Counted from the first letter of the stretch, positions 18,592 through 28,246 are shown. The stretch: 64,000 nucleotides of DNA from Algibacter mikhailovii (GCF_014651495.1 NZ_BMWZ01000005.1:62001-126000), one strand, 5' to 3'. The notes: a model not told the origin generated them from the letters alone. Made by a program: numbers and translations.

Positions 18592-21441
18592 ATGAAAAAA
18601 CAGACTTTTATCATAATTACTCTTGTTGTATTAATGCAACAATTTGCTGAAGCGCAATCTGCTGTAAATATGAACAACCAAACAGAAATACAATATCTTT
18701 CTGGAACTGGAAAAGATAATATGGTTGCATGGGATTTCTATTGTTCTTATGGAATGAATAGTAAGAAGTGGACAAAAATAGGAGTGCCTTCTTGTTGGGA
18801 ATTGCAAGGTTTTGGAAATTACAACTATGGGCATGATAAGCGGAGTGGAAAGAAAATACATGATGAGTACGGACTGTATAAACATGCTTTTTCTGTTCCT
18901 GATGATTGGAGTTCAAAAAATATTAACATTGTTTTTGAGGGGGTGATGACTGATGCAGAAGTGAAAGTCAACGGAAAGCTTGCTGGAGAAATTCATCAAG
19001 GCTCCTTTTACGAATTTAAGTATGCTATTTCGAAACTTTTAAAATATGGACAAGAAAATGTTTTAGAGGTTAAAGTGAATAAAGTCTCAGCAAATGAATC
19101 CATTAATTTTGCAGAGCGAAATGCGGATTTCTGGATATTTGGTGGCATATTTCGTCCAGTTTACTTGCAAGTATCTCCCAAGGACTTTATAGAAAGAGTT
19201 GCTGTAGATGCCAAAGCAAATGGAGCAATAAAAGCAGATATATTTTCGACATCAAGGAAAGCGGCAGGCATAAATATGTTTTTGTCAGGTGAACAAGGGA
19301 ATAAAATTCAGGAAATAAAGATTGATACTATTGTAAAGGCAAATGGTAAATGGCGTGTTTCAGGACAGGCAAACAATATAAAAACATGGAATGCCGAAAA
19401 ACCAAATCTGTATGTTTTAAATATAGAACTCCTAAATAAAAAGAATGAAATACTACATAGTAAAAAGGTGAGAATTGGTTTTAGGACTATTGAAGTTGTG
19501 GAAGGAGATGGTGTATATGTAAATGGTAAGCGTATAAAATTTAAAGGAGTAAATAGACATTCTTTTTATCCGTCCTCTGGGCGTACTACCTCTAAAGCCT
19601 TGAGCATGCAGCATGTTAAAATGATGAAAGATATGAATATGAATGCGGTTCGTATGTCCCATTATCCGCCCGATGTTCATTTTTTAGAGGCATGTGATTC
19701 TTTAGGTTTGTTTGTATTAGACGAGGTTTGTACTTGGCATTCTCCTCATTTAGATACCGAAGTTGGAGAGAAAATTGTCAAAGAAACAGTAATACGAGAT
19801 GTTAATCACCCTTCTATATTGTTTTGGGATAATGGGAATGAAACCGGCTGGAACACAGAATTGGATGATGATTATGCCATTTGGGATATTCAAAAAAGGG
19901 AAGTACTTCATCCGTGGAATATTTTTAATAAAACGAATACAATGCATTATCCTAGCTATCATATTTTCGCTTATGATAGCTATGCCAAGGATAAAATTTA
20001 TTTTCCTACTGAATTTTTACATGGTTTGTATGACGGTGGTCACGGTGCTGGACTAGATGACTATTGGAAACAAATGTGGAATATGCCGCTTTCGGCAGGA
20101 GGCTTTTTATGGGATTTTGCTGATGAGGCTGTTGTTAGAACCGATAAAAATGGAACTTTAGATACCGATGGTAATCATGCAGCAGATGGTATAGTTGGGC
20201 CTTATGGCGAAAAAGAGGCAAGCTACATGACAATTAAAGAAGTTTGGTCGCCCATATATATAGAAGAACGTTATATTAAGCCAAGTTTTAATGGGGTTTT
20301 TAGAGTTGAAAACAGGTATCATTTTACCAATTTGAATGAATGTAAAATGATTGCTAAATGGGTAACATTCGATAGTCCTAATGGGGATGATTCTTTAAAT
20401 GTGTTTTCTGAAAGCAATATAAATTTACCAGATTTAATACCAAGTGCTAAAGGTGTATTTATGGTTGATATGCCTTCAGGTTGGCAATCGGCAGATGCCT
20501 TATATCTAACGGCTATGGATAGGGACGGAAAAGAAATTTTCACTTGGAGTTACCCAGTTAAAACACCTAAACAGGTTAATGATGCCCTTATGGATTGCTC
20601 TGATAATGGAGCCATTAAAACTCAAATAAAGGATGGTGTAATCGTGGTTGAATCAGGCGGGATTAATTATTCGTTTTCAGAAAAAACAAGTTTATTAATT
20701 GCAGTTAAAAAGGATGGTAATATCATTCCATTTAATCACGGACCTATAATTTTTAATCATAAGGATAAAATAGAATCGGTTAATGTTAGAACGTTGGATG
20801 ATAAAGTAGAGATTATTACCGTTTTTGAAAGTACCGATAAATCACCTAATTGGGCTGTACATAAAGAATATAGTTCAGATAAAATTAAATGGACTATTTA
20901 CCCCAACGGCTTACTGAATTTAGAAGTAGAAATAAAAGGAAAGAAAATTGTGAATGGTTATAAAGGAATTACTTTTTCCTTTCCAGAATCGGAAGTTAGT
21001 GGAATGAAATGGCTAGGAGATGGACCTTACCGTGTATGGAGAAATAGAATGAAGGGTACTCAGCTTAAAGTATGGGAAAACGATTATAATAATACGGTTA
21101 CGGGTGAATCTGGTTTTGTTTATCCTGAATTTAAAGGGTTCTTTTCAAGTTTGTACTGGGCAAAGGTAAAAGGGAAAAACAATAATGGCTTTACGGTGTA
21201 TTGTAATTCATCAAATACATTTTTACGTATGTTAACACCTCAGAATCCTACGCCTAAAACAGATCCTAAAGCTAGGGTTTCGCCAAAATTTCCTATTGGG
21301 GATATATCATTTGTGAAAAACATTCCAGCAATCGGAACCAAATTCCAAGAAAGTGATAAAATGGGACCACAAGGGAATTCTGAAAATTACTTTGGTAACG
21401 ATGATAACCCAATTAAAATTAACCTAACATTTGAATTTTAA
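18592..21441 (+). CDS. Secreted glycoside hydrolase family 2 enzyme, probable beta-galactosidase
   Basis: 949 residues with an N-terminal signal peptide (MKKQTFIIITLVVLMQQFAEAQ). It follows the GH2 plan: jelly-roll sugar-binding domain (FGNYNYG, EYGLYKHAFSV), Ig-like domain, and TIM barrel starting at GVNRHSFYPSSGR. The acid/base glutamate is Glu417 in NHPSILFWDNGNE and the likely nucleophile is Glu474 in FPTEFLHG; C-terminal beta domains follow. It removes terminal beta-linked sugars, most plausibly galactose from red-algal galactan oligosaccharides given the GH117 and sulfatase next door. No T9SS sorting domain is seen, so it should be periplasmic. The GH117 gene follows after 4 bases. Confidence 0.85.
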   Translation: MKKQTFIIITLVVLMQQFAEAQSAVNMNNQTEIQYLSGTGKDNMVAWDFYCSYGMNSKKWTKIGVPSCWELQGFGNYNYGHDKRSGKKIHDEYGLYKHAFSVPDDWSSKNINIVFEGVMTDAEVKVNGKLAGEIHQGSFYEFKYAISKLLKYGQENVLEVKVNKVSANESINFAERNADFWIFGGIFRPVYLQVSPKDFIERVAVDAKANGAIKADIFSTSRKAAGINMFLSGEQGNKIQEIKIDTIVKANGKWRVSGQANNIKTWNAEKPNLYVLNIELLNKKNEILHSKKVRIGFRTIEVVEGDGVYVNGKRIKFKGVNRHSFYPSSGRTTSKALSMQHVKMMKDMNMNAVRMSHYPPDVHFLEACDSLGLFVLDEVCTWHSPHLDTEVGEKIVKETVIRDVNHPSILFWDNGNETGWNTELDDDYAIWDIQKREVLHPWNIFNKTNTMHYPSYHIFAYDSYAKDKIYFPTEFLHGLYDGGHGAGLDDYWKQMWNMPLSAGGFLWDFADEAVVRTDKNGTLDTDGNHAADGIVGPYGEKEASYMTIKEVWSPIYIEERYIKPSFNGVFRVENRYHFTNLNECKMIAKWVTFDSPNGDDSLNVFSESNINLPDLIPSAKGVFMVDMPSGWQSADALYLTAMDRDGKEIFTWSYPVKTPKQVNDALMDCSDNGAIKTQIKDGVIVVESGGINYSFSEKTSLLIAVKKDGNIIPFNHGPIIFNHKDKIESVNVRTLDDKVEIITVFESTDKSPNWAVHKEYSSDKIKWTIYPNGLLNLEVEIKGKKIVNGYKGITFSFPESEVSGMKWLGDGPYRVWRNRMKGTQLKVWENDYNNTVTGESGFVYPEFKGFFSSLYWAKVKGKNNNGFTVYCNSSNTFLRMLTPQNPTPKTDPKARVSPKFPIGDISFVKNIPAIGTKFQESDKMGPQGNSENYFGNDDNPIKINLTFEF

Positions 21442-21445
21442 AATA

Positions 21446-22729
21446 ATGATGTCTTTTAAGAATTGCGTGTTGTTTCTAATGATTGGAACTATTTTAGTTT
21501 CTTGTGAATCCGATAAAAAGTCGATTGCAGTTGATGTTACTCAAAAGGATTTTCCGTTTTTTCTTCCTAAGGAAAAACCTAATCGCCCATTAAGTGCTGC
21601 ACTAGAAAGAGGCTATGAAGCATATTCAGCCTTGCGCCCTGAGCAAAATGAATTGTATTCCCAATTCAAATATACAAAGCTTAAAGGATTTGAATATAAC
21701 GGTGGAGACGGAACATTAACGCGTCGTGATCCATCTAAAGTTATTTTTGAAAACGGTAAACACTACGTATGGTATACCTATCGTAATACACCTGTTAAAT
21801 CCTTAGGCATGGCGAGGGCTAAGGAAGCCAATGATACGATTCCTTCTGCCGATTGGGATTTATCTGAAATATGGTACGCCACTTCCGCGGATGGCTTTAC
21901 ATGGGAAGAACAAGGTGTTGCAGTGGCTAGGCCGCCTAAGCCAGCTGTAGGATGGCGTTCAGTGACCACCACAGATATATTAAAATGGGAAGGGAAGTAT
22001 TATTTGTACTATCAAGCATTTATGGAGGCCAGTGGTTTACATGGTGATTATTGCCCCGTGGCAGTCTCCTATGCCTATTCACCTGATGGGCCATGGATTC
22101 CAACTCATAAGGTAGTTATACCAAATGGCCCGGAAGGCTCCTGGGACCAATATGCAATTCATGACCCTTATCCTTTAGTTCACGATGGAAAGATATACCT
22201 GTATTATAAATCTGGTTTAGATAAGAGACTGGAATTAAATCCTTCAAAAGTACGTATGCATGGTTTGGCAATAGCAGATAACCCATTAGGTCCTTTTATT
22301 AAGCATGAGCTAAACCCATTGTTGAATTCCGGTCACGAAACAACGTTGTTCCCCTTTAAAGAAGGTGTGGCTGCATTAATTATTAAAGATGGAATGGAGC
22401 GTAATACAATTCAATATGCTAAAGATTGGGTAAACTTTGAAATTGCCTCAATGGTTGAAATGATGCCTGTTGCTGGCGGGCCATACATTCCAGATGCGTT
22501 TAATAATACAAAAGACGGAAAAGGAATTACTTGGGGGCTTTCTCATTTTATAAATGCGGGAGGCGATTGGAAACATAATCATACTATTTTGACACGATTT
22601 GATTGTGATTTAAGTCGTGATTTACATGATGAACAAATGAAGGAGCATTATGTGAAATTTAGTCCAGAAGACCATTATAAATTTGGCTTATCAAAAAAAC
22701 AAAAAGATAGAATTTTAAAAGAGAATTAA
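21446..22729 (+). CDS. Glycoside hydrolase family 117 lipoprotein (3,6-anhydro-L-galactosidase type)
   Basis: 427 residues from ATG 21446; a TTG at 21431 in frame overlaps GH2 and is less likely. A lipoprotein signal ends in the lipobox LVSC. The five-bladed propeller of GH117 is recognisable: RPLSAALERGYEAYSAL, RRDPSKVIFENGKHYVWYT (base Asp), WYATSADGFTWEEQG, the HDPYPLVHDGKIYLYYK blade and GHETTLFPF. Family members release 3,6-anhydro-L-galactose from neoagarobiose-type oligosaccharides, though some GH117 clades act otherwise. With GH2 and a sulfatase in the same direction it completes an exo-acting set for agar, porphyran or a related galactan. Confidence 0.8.
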   Translation: MMSFKNCVLFLMIGTILVSCESDKKSIAVDVTQKDFPFFLPKEKPNRPLSAALERGYEAYSALRPEQNELYSQFKYTKLKGFEYNGGDGTLTRRDPSKVIFENGKHYVWYTYRNTPVKSLGMARAKEANDTIPSADWDLSEIWYATSADGFTWEEQGVAVARPPKPAVGWRSVTTTDILKWEGKYYLYYQAFMEASGLHGDYCPVAVSYAYSPDGPWIPTHKVVIPNGPEGSWDQYAIHDPYPLVHDGKIYLYYKSGLDKRLELNPSKVRMHGLAIADNPLGPFIKHELNPLLNSGHETTLFPFKEGVAALIIKDGMERNTIQYAKDWVNFEIASMVEMMPVAGGPYIPDAFNNTKDGKGITWGLSHFINAGGDWKHNHTILTRFDCDLSRDLHDEQMKEHYVKFSPEDHYKFGLSKKQKDRILKEN

Positions 22730-23021
22730 GGGTCCGTAAAAATGGAATGAAGGAAAATGAAGCAAACTTTAATGCTAATTATTTTGCTTTGCAGAAGCAT
22801 AGACTTTGCAGTAGTATCCGTAAAAATTTGAATTTGCTGTTATGGGTTTTTAAAGCTGTGTCTGAAGGATTCTTATTATATTGAGAGCTGTAAACGAATG
22901 TAATAAGGCTCTGAATTATGGAGTTTTTAAAATTTTAAGTAGAACTCTTTTTAGTAAGCGTTGAAAAACAAAATGCGAGAAAGGAGCGGGATAAATAATA
23001 ATATCTTTTAATTAATAACCT

Positions 23022-24536
23022 ATGAAATTATCAAAGCATTTAGTCTTAGCCTGTTTTTATTCATTAGTATTTTTTTGTTGTAAAAATGAGAAAAGAGAGT
23101 TGAGCAAAGAACAGACGAAAAGACCAAATGTGATTCTATTCTTAGTGGATGATATGGGGTGGACAGATTCAGGTGTTTATGGTAGCGACTTATACAAAAC
23201 ACCTAATATAGATAAATTGGCATCACAAGGTATGATGTTTACTGATGGGTATGCGGCGTGTACTGTTTGTTCGCCAACGCGTGCTAGTATAATGACTGGA
23301 AAATATCCTGCGACAATTAATGTGACAGATTGGATAAAAGGACATAACAAGCCATATGCCAAAATGCAAATACCAGATTGGAATATGAAACTGGATTTAG
23401 AAGAGAAAACACTTCCTGAAGAGCTCAATAAACGAGGTTATAAAACGGCACATATAGGCAAATGGCATTTGGGAGAGGATGAAAAATTCTGGCCTAAAAA
23501 TCAAGGTTTTGATGTTAATATAGGGGGGCATAGCGGAGGTTCGCCTAAAGCCAATGGTGGAGGTGGTTATTTTAGTCCTTACAATAATCCAAGATTAGAA
23601 AACGGCATAGAAGGTGAATATTTAACAAACCGCTTGGCAGACGAAGCAGTTAAATATATAAATCAGAATAAGGATAGTGCGTTTTTCTTGAATTTCTGGC
23701 TGTATAACGTGCATACGCCATTACAAGCCAATGCTAGTAAAATTGAAAAATATAAAAGACTTGTTAATGATTCATTGCACCATTCTAATGCAGTTTATGC
23801 TGCAATGGTGGAGCATATGGATGATGCTTTAGGTAGTGTTATGCAAGCTTTAAAAGATAATGCGCTTGAAGAGAACACCATCATTATTTTTAATAGTGAT
23901 AATGGCGGATTAAGAGGGAATTTTGAAAATAGAAGAATTAAAGTAACCGATAATTACCCATTACGTTCTGGTAAAGGAGATATTTATGAGGGAGGTGTTC
24001 GTGTCCCGCTTATTTTTAAATGGCCAAAAAGAATTGAGGCTGGGACTTCTTCAAATACGCCTGAGATTTCAGCTGATTTATTCCCGACTATTTTAGGTCT
24101 TATTGATGATGGTGAAAAAAATGATTTTCAATTTGATGGGGTAGATTTAAGCCCTGTATTACTTGATAAGGGCGAAGTTAATAGGCCAGCTATATTTTGG
24201 CATTATCCACACTATCATTTAGAAGGCGCAAAACCATATAGCGCGATTCGTAAAGGGGATTGGAAATTAATTCAAGTTTTTGAAAATGACAAGCTCGAAC
24301 TTTATAACTTAAAGGATGATATTGGCGAGAATAAAAATTTGGTTGATCTATATCCTGAAAAAACAAATGAGTTGTTTGGAGATCTTAATGCTTGGAGAAC
24401 AAAAACCGCAGCCCAATTACCTTCTAAGAATTTAAATTATGACGCGGAACATGAGAATGATTGGAAATTTAATAAATCTGCAACTATTACAGAAGAGGAT
24501 AAAAAGGTGAACCAAAAAAATAATGTCAAACTCTAA
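23022..24536 (+). CDS. S1-family (formylglycine-dependent) sulfatase, lipoprotein
   Basis: 504 residues with a signal peptide and probable lipobox (VFFCC, Cys19 or Cys20). The arylsulfatase fold is clear: metal-binding Asp43-Asp44 in FLVDDMGW, the maturation motif CSPTR with Cys83 to be converted to formylglycine, IGKWHLGE, and NSDNGG. It should remove sulfate esters from algal polysaccharide fragments. A formylglycine-forming enzyme is not in this window. It follows GH117 after 292 bases in which I see no gene, terminator or exact -7 element. The exact S1 subfamily and target position on the sugar cannot be set from sequence reading alone. Confidence 0.88.
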   Translation: MKLSKHLVLACFYSLVFFCCKNEKRELSKEQTKRPNVILFLVDDMGWTDSGVYGSDLYKTPNIDKLASQGMMFTDGYAACTVCSPTRASIMTGKYPATINVTDWIKGHNKPYAKMQIPDWNMKLDLEEKTLPEELNKRGYKTAHIGKWHLGEDEKFWPKNQGFDVNIGGHSGGSPKANGGGGYFSPYNNPRLENGIEGEYLTNRLADEAVKYINQNKDSAFFLNFWLYNVHTPLQANASKIEKYKRLVNDSLHHSNAVYAAMVEHMDDALGSVMQALKDNALEENTIIIFNSDNGGLRGNFENRRIKVTDNYPLRSGKGDIYEGGVRVPLIFKWPKRIEAGTSSNTPEISADLFPTILGLIDDGEKNDFQFDGVDLSPVLLDKGEVNRPAIFWHYPHYHLEGAKPYSAIRKGDWKLIQVFENDKLELYNLKDDIGENKNLVDLYPEKTNELFGDLNAWRTKTAAQLPSKNLNYDAEHENDWKFNKSATITEEDKKVNQKNNVKL

Positions 24537-24585
24537 AGCTTACTACTGATTTTATTATTTTACTAATGGCTTAAATTATTAACCA

Positions 24586-24625
24586 AATGCAAAAAGGTCG
24601 TTTTTGTAACGATCCTTTTTGCAAA
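24586..24625. terminator. Convergent terminator between sulfatase and ssb
   Basis: TTTGC-ended stem: GCAAAAAGGTCGTT opposite AACGATCCTTTTTGC with a one-base bulge, T-rich in both directions. It can serve both the sulfatase (plus) and ssb (minus). Confidence 0.7.
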
Positions 24626-24643
24626 TAGTACCCTAATTTTATT

Positions 24644-24976
24644 CTATTTTCCAAGCATCAATAATTCATTACACACTATTTCAGTGATGAAGCGTTTGTT
24701 GCCTTCTTTGTCATCGTAACTCCGTGAGGTCAATTTGCCTTCAATGGCAACCTCTTTGCCTTTATTTACGTATTTTTCAATAATTTGAGCTGTTTTTCCC
24801 CAGGCAATTACGTTGTGCCACTGTGTATCTGTAATTTTTTCACCATGGTTATTGGTGTAACTTTCATTCGTAGCGATATTAAACTTTGCTAATGTTTTAC
24901 CTGATTCAAGATTGATGATTTCTGGGTCGTTTCCTAGGTTACCAATCAACTGTACTTTGTTTCTAAGTGTGCTCAT
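24644..24976 (-). CDS. ssb: Short single-stranded DNA-binding protein lacking the acidic tail
   Basis: 110 residues, a single OB fold: LRNKVQLIGNLGNDPE, FNIATNES, TQWHNVIAWGKTAQI and GKEVAIEGKLTSRSY are standard SSB motifs. It ends at ELLMLGK right after the OB fold, so the flexible linker and acidic C-terminal tip that recruit partner proteins in main SSBs are missing. This marks it as an accessory paralogue, of the kind tied to competence, plasmid or repair functions, and not the essential SSB. Monocistronic. Confidence 0.9.
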   Translation of the reverse strand: MSTLRNKVQLIGNLGNDPEIINLESGKTLAKFNIATNESYTNNHGEKITDTQWHNVIAWGKTAQIIEKYVNKGKEVAIEGKLTSRSYDDKEGNKRFITEIVCNELLMLGK

Positions 24977-25155
24977 AATTTTAAATTTTTAATGTTAAAC
25001 AGTTAATACTATCGAGTTCTTATGTTTCGACACTGCAAATATCAATAGGCATTAAATGAGGAATCGGTTGTTATTCGTTTAAATTCGATTGTAAATGTTT
25101 GTAGTCGTTTGTAAACGAATAATAATTTATATCTTAGCAGGACAAATAACGAAGA

Positions 25156-25686
25156 ATGAAATTTCACATTGAAACAGAACGTTTGATTTTGAGAGAATTA
25201 CGGCTAACGGATTTAGAAGGCATGTTTGAATTAGATTCTGATCCTGAAGTTCACAGGTTTTTAGGAAATAAGCCTATAAAGACTAAGGAAGAGTCTCAAA
25301 TAATAATTGAAAAGGTACTAGGTCAATATGAAGAATACGGCATTGGAAGGTGGGCAGTTATTGAGAAGAATACCGGTACCTTTATGGGTTGGTCTGGGAT
25401 AAAATTTAATACCGACTATAATATGAATGGCTTTGAACAGTATTATGATGTAGGCTACAGGTTAATTAAACGTTTTTGGGGTAAGGGTTATGCCACCGAA
25501 TCGGGAAAAGCTGCGGTTGACTATGCCTTTAATATTTTAAACTTACCCGAGCTTTTTGCTACCACCGAAATTGGAAACCAAGGGTCACATAATGCGCTCT
25601 TAAAAATTGGATTAAAGTATATAGACGATTTTTACTTTGAAGAACAACAGTTGAATTTACGTTGGTATAAAATTGAAAATAAGTAA
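25156..25686 (+). CDS. GNAT-family N-acetyltransferase (RimJ/RimL type)
   Basis: 176 residues. The opening FHIETERLILRELRLTDLEGMFEL and the acetyl-CoA-binding stretch around GYRLIKRFWGKGYATESGKA are typical of the Acetyltransf_3 / RimL group, which acetylate protein N-termini or small amines. The substrate cannot be told. It starts two bases ahead of the Zn-ribbon gene's ATG (stop 25686, ATG 25689), so both are co-transcribed. Confidence 0.88.
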   Translation: MKFHIETERLILRELRLTDLEGMFELDSDPEVHRFLGNKPIKTKEESQIIIEKVLGQYEEYGIGRWAVIEKNTGTFMGWSGIKFNTDYNMNGFEQYYDVGYRLIKRFWGKGYATESGKAAVDYAFNILNLPELFATTEIGNQGSHNALLKIGLKYIDDFYFEEQQLNLRWYKIENK

Positions 25687-25688
25687 TT

Positions 25689-26039
25689 ATGGAAAAACAA
25701 TGTTTAGAATGTGGTGAAAACATTATTGGTAGAATTGATAAGAAATTCTGTGGTGATGGCTGCAGAAATAGTTATAATAATCGTGTTAATAAGGACAGTA
25801 AAAACTTAATACGGAATACGAATAATAGGCTTCGTAAAAATTATAGAATTTTGGAAGTTTTAAATCCTGAGAAAAAAACAAGAACGTCAAGAGCCAAGCT
25901 TATTGAGGCTGGATTCGATTTTAACTATTTTACTAGTATTTATACAACTAAAGCCAAGACCGTGTATTATTTTGTATATGATCAAGGTTATTTACCTCTA
26001 GAAAATGATTATTATGCACTGGTAAAACGAGAAAGTTAA
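25689..26039 (+). CDS. Small zinc-ribbon protein of unknown function
   Basis: 116 residues. The N-terminal MEKQCLECGENIIG and KKFCGDGCRNSYNN form a CxxC...CxxxC zinc finger, and a basic stretch follows (NRVNKDSKNLIRNTNNRLRKN). The C-terminal half (KLIEAGFDFNYFTSIYTTKAKTVYY) looks like a small alpha/beta domain. The pattern suggests a nucleic-acid-binding protein; I know similar proteins in flavobacteria only as hypothetical. Coupled to the GNAT gene upstream. Confidence 0.7.
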   Translation: MEKQCLECGENIIGRIDKKFCGDGCRNSYNNRVNKDSKNLIRNTNNRLRKNYRILEVLNPEKKTRTSRAKLIEAGFDFNYFTSIYTTKAKTVYYFVYDQGYLPLENDYYALVKRES

Positions 26040-26083
26040 AGATTTAACTTATTTCTAAGCTAGGTGTTTTATAGAATTTAGGA

Positions 26084-26551
26084 CTATTTCCAAGTTTGCC
26101 CTTTCATAGTCATAGCTGCCTTGAGCACATCTTTTTGACTAATCTGACCAACTAATTTGCCTTTTTCTACAATGGGAAATCTACGGCGTTTTGATTGTAA
26201 GAATTTGTTCGCGGCATCAAAAATATTCATATTTCCATCAATGGTCTCAACATTTGACACCATATGTTTTTCTATCGTTTGGTCTTGCATTGGCATATTG
26301 TAGTATCGGCTTTCACTAATTTGTTTGATACAATCGCCTTCTGAAATAATGCCAACAAGTTCATTTTTATCATTTACTACGGGTCCACCTGAGATTCTGT
26401 TTTTTATTAGAGCCTGCATAACGCTTTCAATACTTTGATCAGGTTTAAATGTAATTAAACTAGTAGTCATGTAATCACTTACCGTTAAAGATTGCGAGTT
26501 TGTGCTGCTTGACTGCTGTCTTCTTGATCCTTGAAAGCTCTTGATTCCCAT
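26084..26551 (-). CDS. Stand-alone CBS-domain pair protein
   Basis: 155 residues: a Ser/Gln-rich N-terminus (about 22 residues) and two CBS motifs, VSDYMTTSLITFKPDQSIE...GGPVVNDKNELVGIISEGD and EKHMVSNVETIDGNMNIFD...FPIVEKGKLVGQISQKD. Such pairs bind adenosine nucleotides and act as energy sensors on partner proteins. No enzyme domain is attached and neither neighbour suggests a partner. Confidence 0.85.
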   Translation of the reverse strand: MGIKSFQGSRRQQSSSTNSQSLTVSDYMTTSLITFKPDQSIESVMQALIKNRISGGPVVNDKNELVGIISEGDCIKQISESRYYNMPMQDQTIEKHMVSNVETIDGNMNIFDAANKFLQSKRRRFPIVEKGKLVGQISQKDVLKAAMTMKGQTWK

Positions 26552-26757
26552 ATATTGTATTTTTTAGTAATTCTAAATATAAATAATAAATTTTATAATT
26601 CCTAGAAAAATATCAGGCTCAGAACCCGTTTTGCTCAAGTGAAAAAAGTTCAAGTTTTAACCACACTTGAAAGGGGTAGAAATAATTGGCATACTTTTAA
26701 GAGTTTAAATGGTATTTTTTTATAGTTTTAGCGCTCAAAATTTAATAGCATATAAAG

Positions 26758-27471
26758 ATGAAAAAATTAGTTGGATTGGTTTTAGTGATTAGCAGTTTAA
26801 TGATGAGTGCACAAACTAACTCAGAATTAATTAAGCACTATGAGGCTTATTATGCACAGATGCAAAAGCAAGGTGATGTGCAGGGCATGATTAATGGGAT
26901 GACTCATTTGAATATATTAGCGCCGTCACAAGCAAGAATGGATACCTTAGCATATATTTATATGAGCGAGGGTAAATATGTTCAAGCCTTAAATACCATT
27001 GGGTTTGAAGAAAACGCGGCGGATTCTGATATTGCTGTTGAGGTTAAAGCTATTTCTTTAAAAGCAGCAAAACAACCCAAAATGGCTATTGGGCATTTTG
27101 AGGAAGTTTTTAAAAGAAATTCAAGTCCGGTAATAGCCTATGAGTTGGCCGAGTTATATTTGCAAACAAGCAACCTGCCTGAGGCAGACAAGCATATTGC
27201 TTTTGGTTTAGCCAATGCCAAGGATGATATGAAGCGCGCCTTCTATGAATCACAACAGCCTTATGAGGTGCCTTTAAAGGCGGCTTTTATGTATTTAAAT
27301 GCATTATCAACTTACAATAAGGATACAAAAGCGAATATAGATTCTGCAGTTGATATTTTAGATGCTGCTTTAAAAATAGCTCCTAATTTTAATATGATTA
27401 ACATTACTAAAAATGAATTATTAAGACAGAAGCAAATGTTGCAATCTCAAACACCGCAACCTAAGCAATAG
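26758..27471 (+). CDS. Secreted TPR-like helical repeat protein
   Basis: 237 residues with a signal peptide (MKKLVGLVLVISSLMMSAQ). The remainder is helical with TPR-like periodicity (MDTLAYIYMSEGKYVQALNTIGF; AIGHFEEVFKRNSSPVIAYELAELYLQ; SAVDILDAALKIAPNFNMI). It is likely a periplasmic scaffold; no partner is evident. It is followed by a good terminator. Confidence 0.7.
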   Translation: MKKLVGLVLVISSLMMSAQTNSELIKHYEAYYAQMQKQGDVQGMINGMTHLNILAPSQARMDTLAYIYMSEGKYVQALNTIGFEENAADSDIAVEVKAISLKAAKQPKMAIGHFEEVFKRNSSPVIAYELAELYLQTSNLPEADKHIAFGLANAKDDMKRAFYESQQPYEVPLKAAFMYLNALSTYNKDTKANIDSAVDILDAALKIAPNFNMINITKNELLRQKQMLQSQTPQPKQ

Positions 27472-27491
27472 AGCTTGTAAGAACATATTTT

Positions 27492-27528
27492 AAAAGGTGT
27501 AGTTATATTATAAGCTACACCTTTTTTT
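27492..27528 (+). terminator. Terminator after the TPR-like gene
   Basis: AAAAGGTGTAG pairs with CTACACCTTTT around a 12-base loop, followed by Ts. Confidence 0.8.
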
Positions 27529-27570
27529 ATGCAATACACTGTATTGTTTTTAGAGCATATTATATCAATA

Positions 27571-28092
27571 TTAGGCAGGTTTTTCTATGACCTGGGTGTC
27601 GAACTCTAATTTTTTATTCATTTGCAATTTGAAATTAGAAAATGCAACTAAAAACTCTTTAATAGTTTGAAGAAGTTCTGTTTTACTCGTTGTTGATAGG
27701 TTGGATAAACTTTCTAGTTTGTAGAGCTTTGTGTCAACAACAAGTAACCTTGCTTCTATGGATGTGGATTTTAAAGGTTCGGGGATATTTTTTTTTAATT
27801 CGCGCGAAAGTAAATTGATGGCCTTCTTATTGTCATTAAAAAAACTTAAGTCACCAGTTTTAATACCCGTTATGACATCTTGAATTTGTAGATATTCATT
27901 CCAGTCTTGAATAATGGTTTGTGTTTTGGGGTCCAAAGCATAGTCCGTATATTCTAAGGCCTCTATATCCTTTGAAGTAATACCCAAAGTGTTATTTTGT
28001 TCGGTAGTTTCAGTTTCTTGATTTTCTTCATTTTTTTTACAGTCGAGAAGGACAAGTGCTAAACTAACTAGAATCAATATTTTAAAACGCAT
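27571..28092 (-). CDS. Hypothetical lipoprotein
   Basis: 173 residues with a lipoprotein signal (FKILILVSLALVLLDC, Cys at residue 18). The mature part is Glu/Asn/Thr-rich at first (KKNEENQETETTEQNN) and then helical with many Lys and Leu. No family recognised. Probably anchored in the inner or outer membrane facing the periplasm. Monocistronic and convergent with the TPR-like gene. Confidence 0.7.
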   Translation of the reverse strand: MRFKILILVSLALVLLDCKKNEENQETETTEQNNTLGITSKDIEALEYTDYALDPKTQTIIQDWNEYLQIQDVITGIKTGDLSFFNDNKKAINLLSRELKKNIPEPLKSTSIEARLLVVDTKLYKLESLSNLSTTSKTELLQTIKEFLVAFSNFKLQMNKKLEFDTQVIEKPA

Positions 28093-28238
28093 GGTCTTTT
28101 TTTAAAATAATATGTTGCAAAGATATAGGAATAGTTGATTTTTCAATATATTTTATGGGAATCAAATAGAACGCAATTGCTCTTAAGAAGGTTGTGATGG
28201 CGATATTTTTGTAGTTGCGGTTGAAATATATTAAATTG

Positions 28239-28246
28239 TATATTTG
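28239..28246 (+). promoter_or_regulatory. Promoter of the HupE/UreJ-type gene
   Basis: TATATTTG is an exact -7 match 24 bases before the ATG. A TTG at 28215-28217 stands 21 bases upstream, near the spacing of the -33 element. Confidence 0.55.

Noticed and set aside
18617-18916. Antisense open frames across the start of the GH2 gene
   Set aside because: They are shadows of the signal peptide and jelly-roll coding sequence, with low-complexity products.
21431-21445. TTG start for the GH117 gene
   Set aside because: It overlaps the GH2 stop and lies ahead of two ATGs that begin a normal lipoprotein signal peptide.
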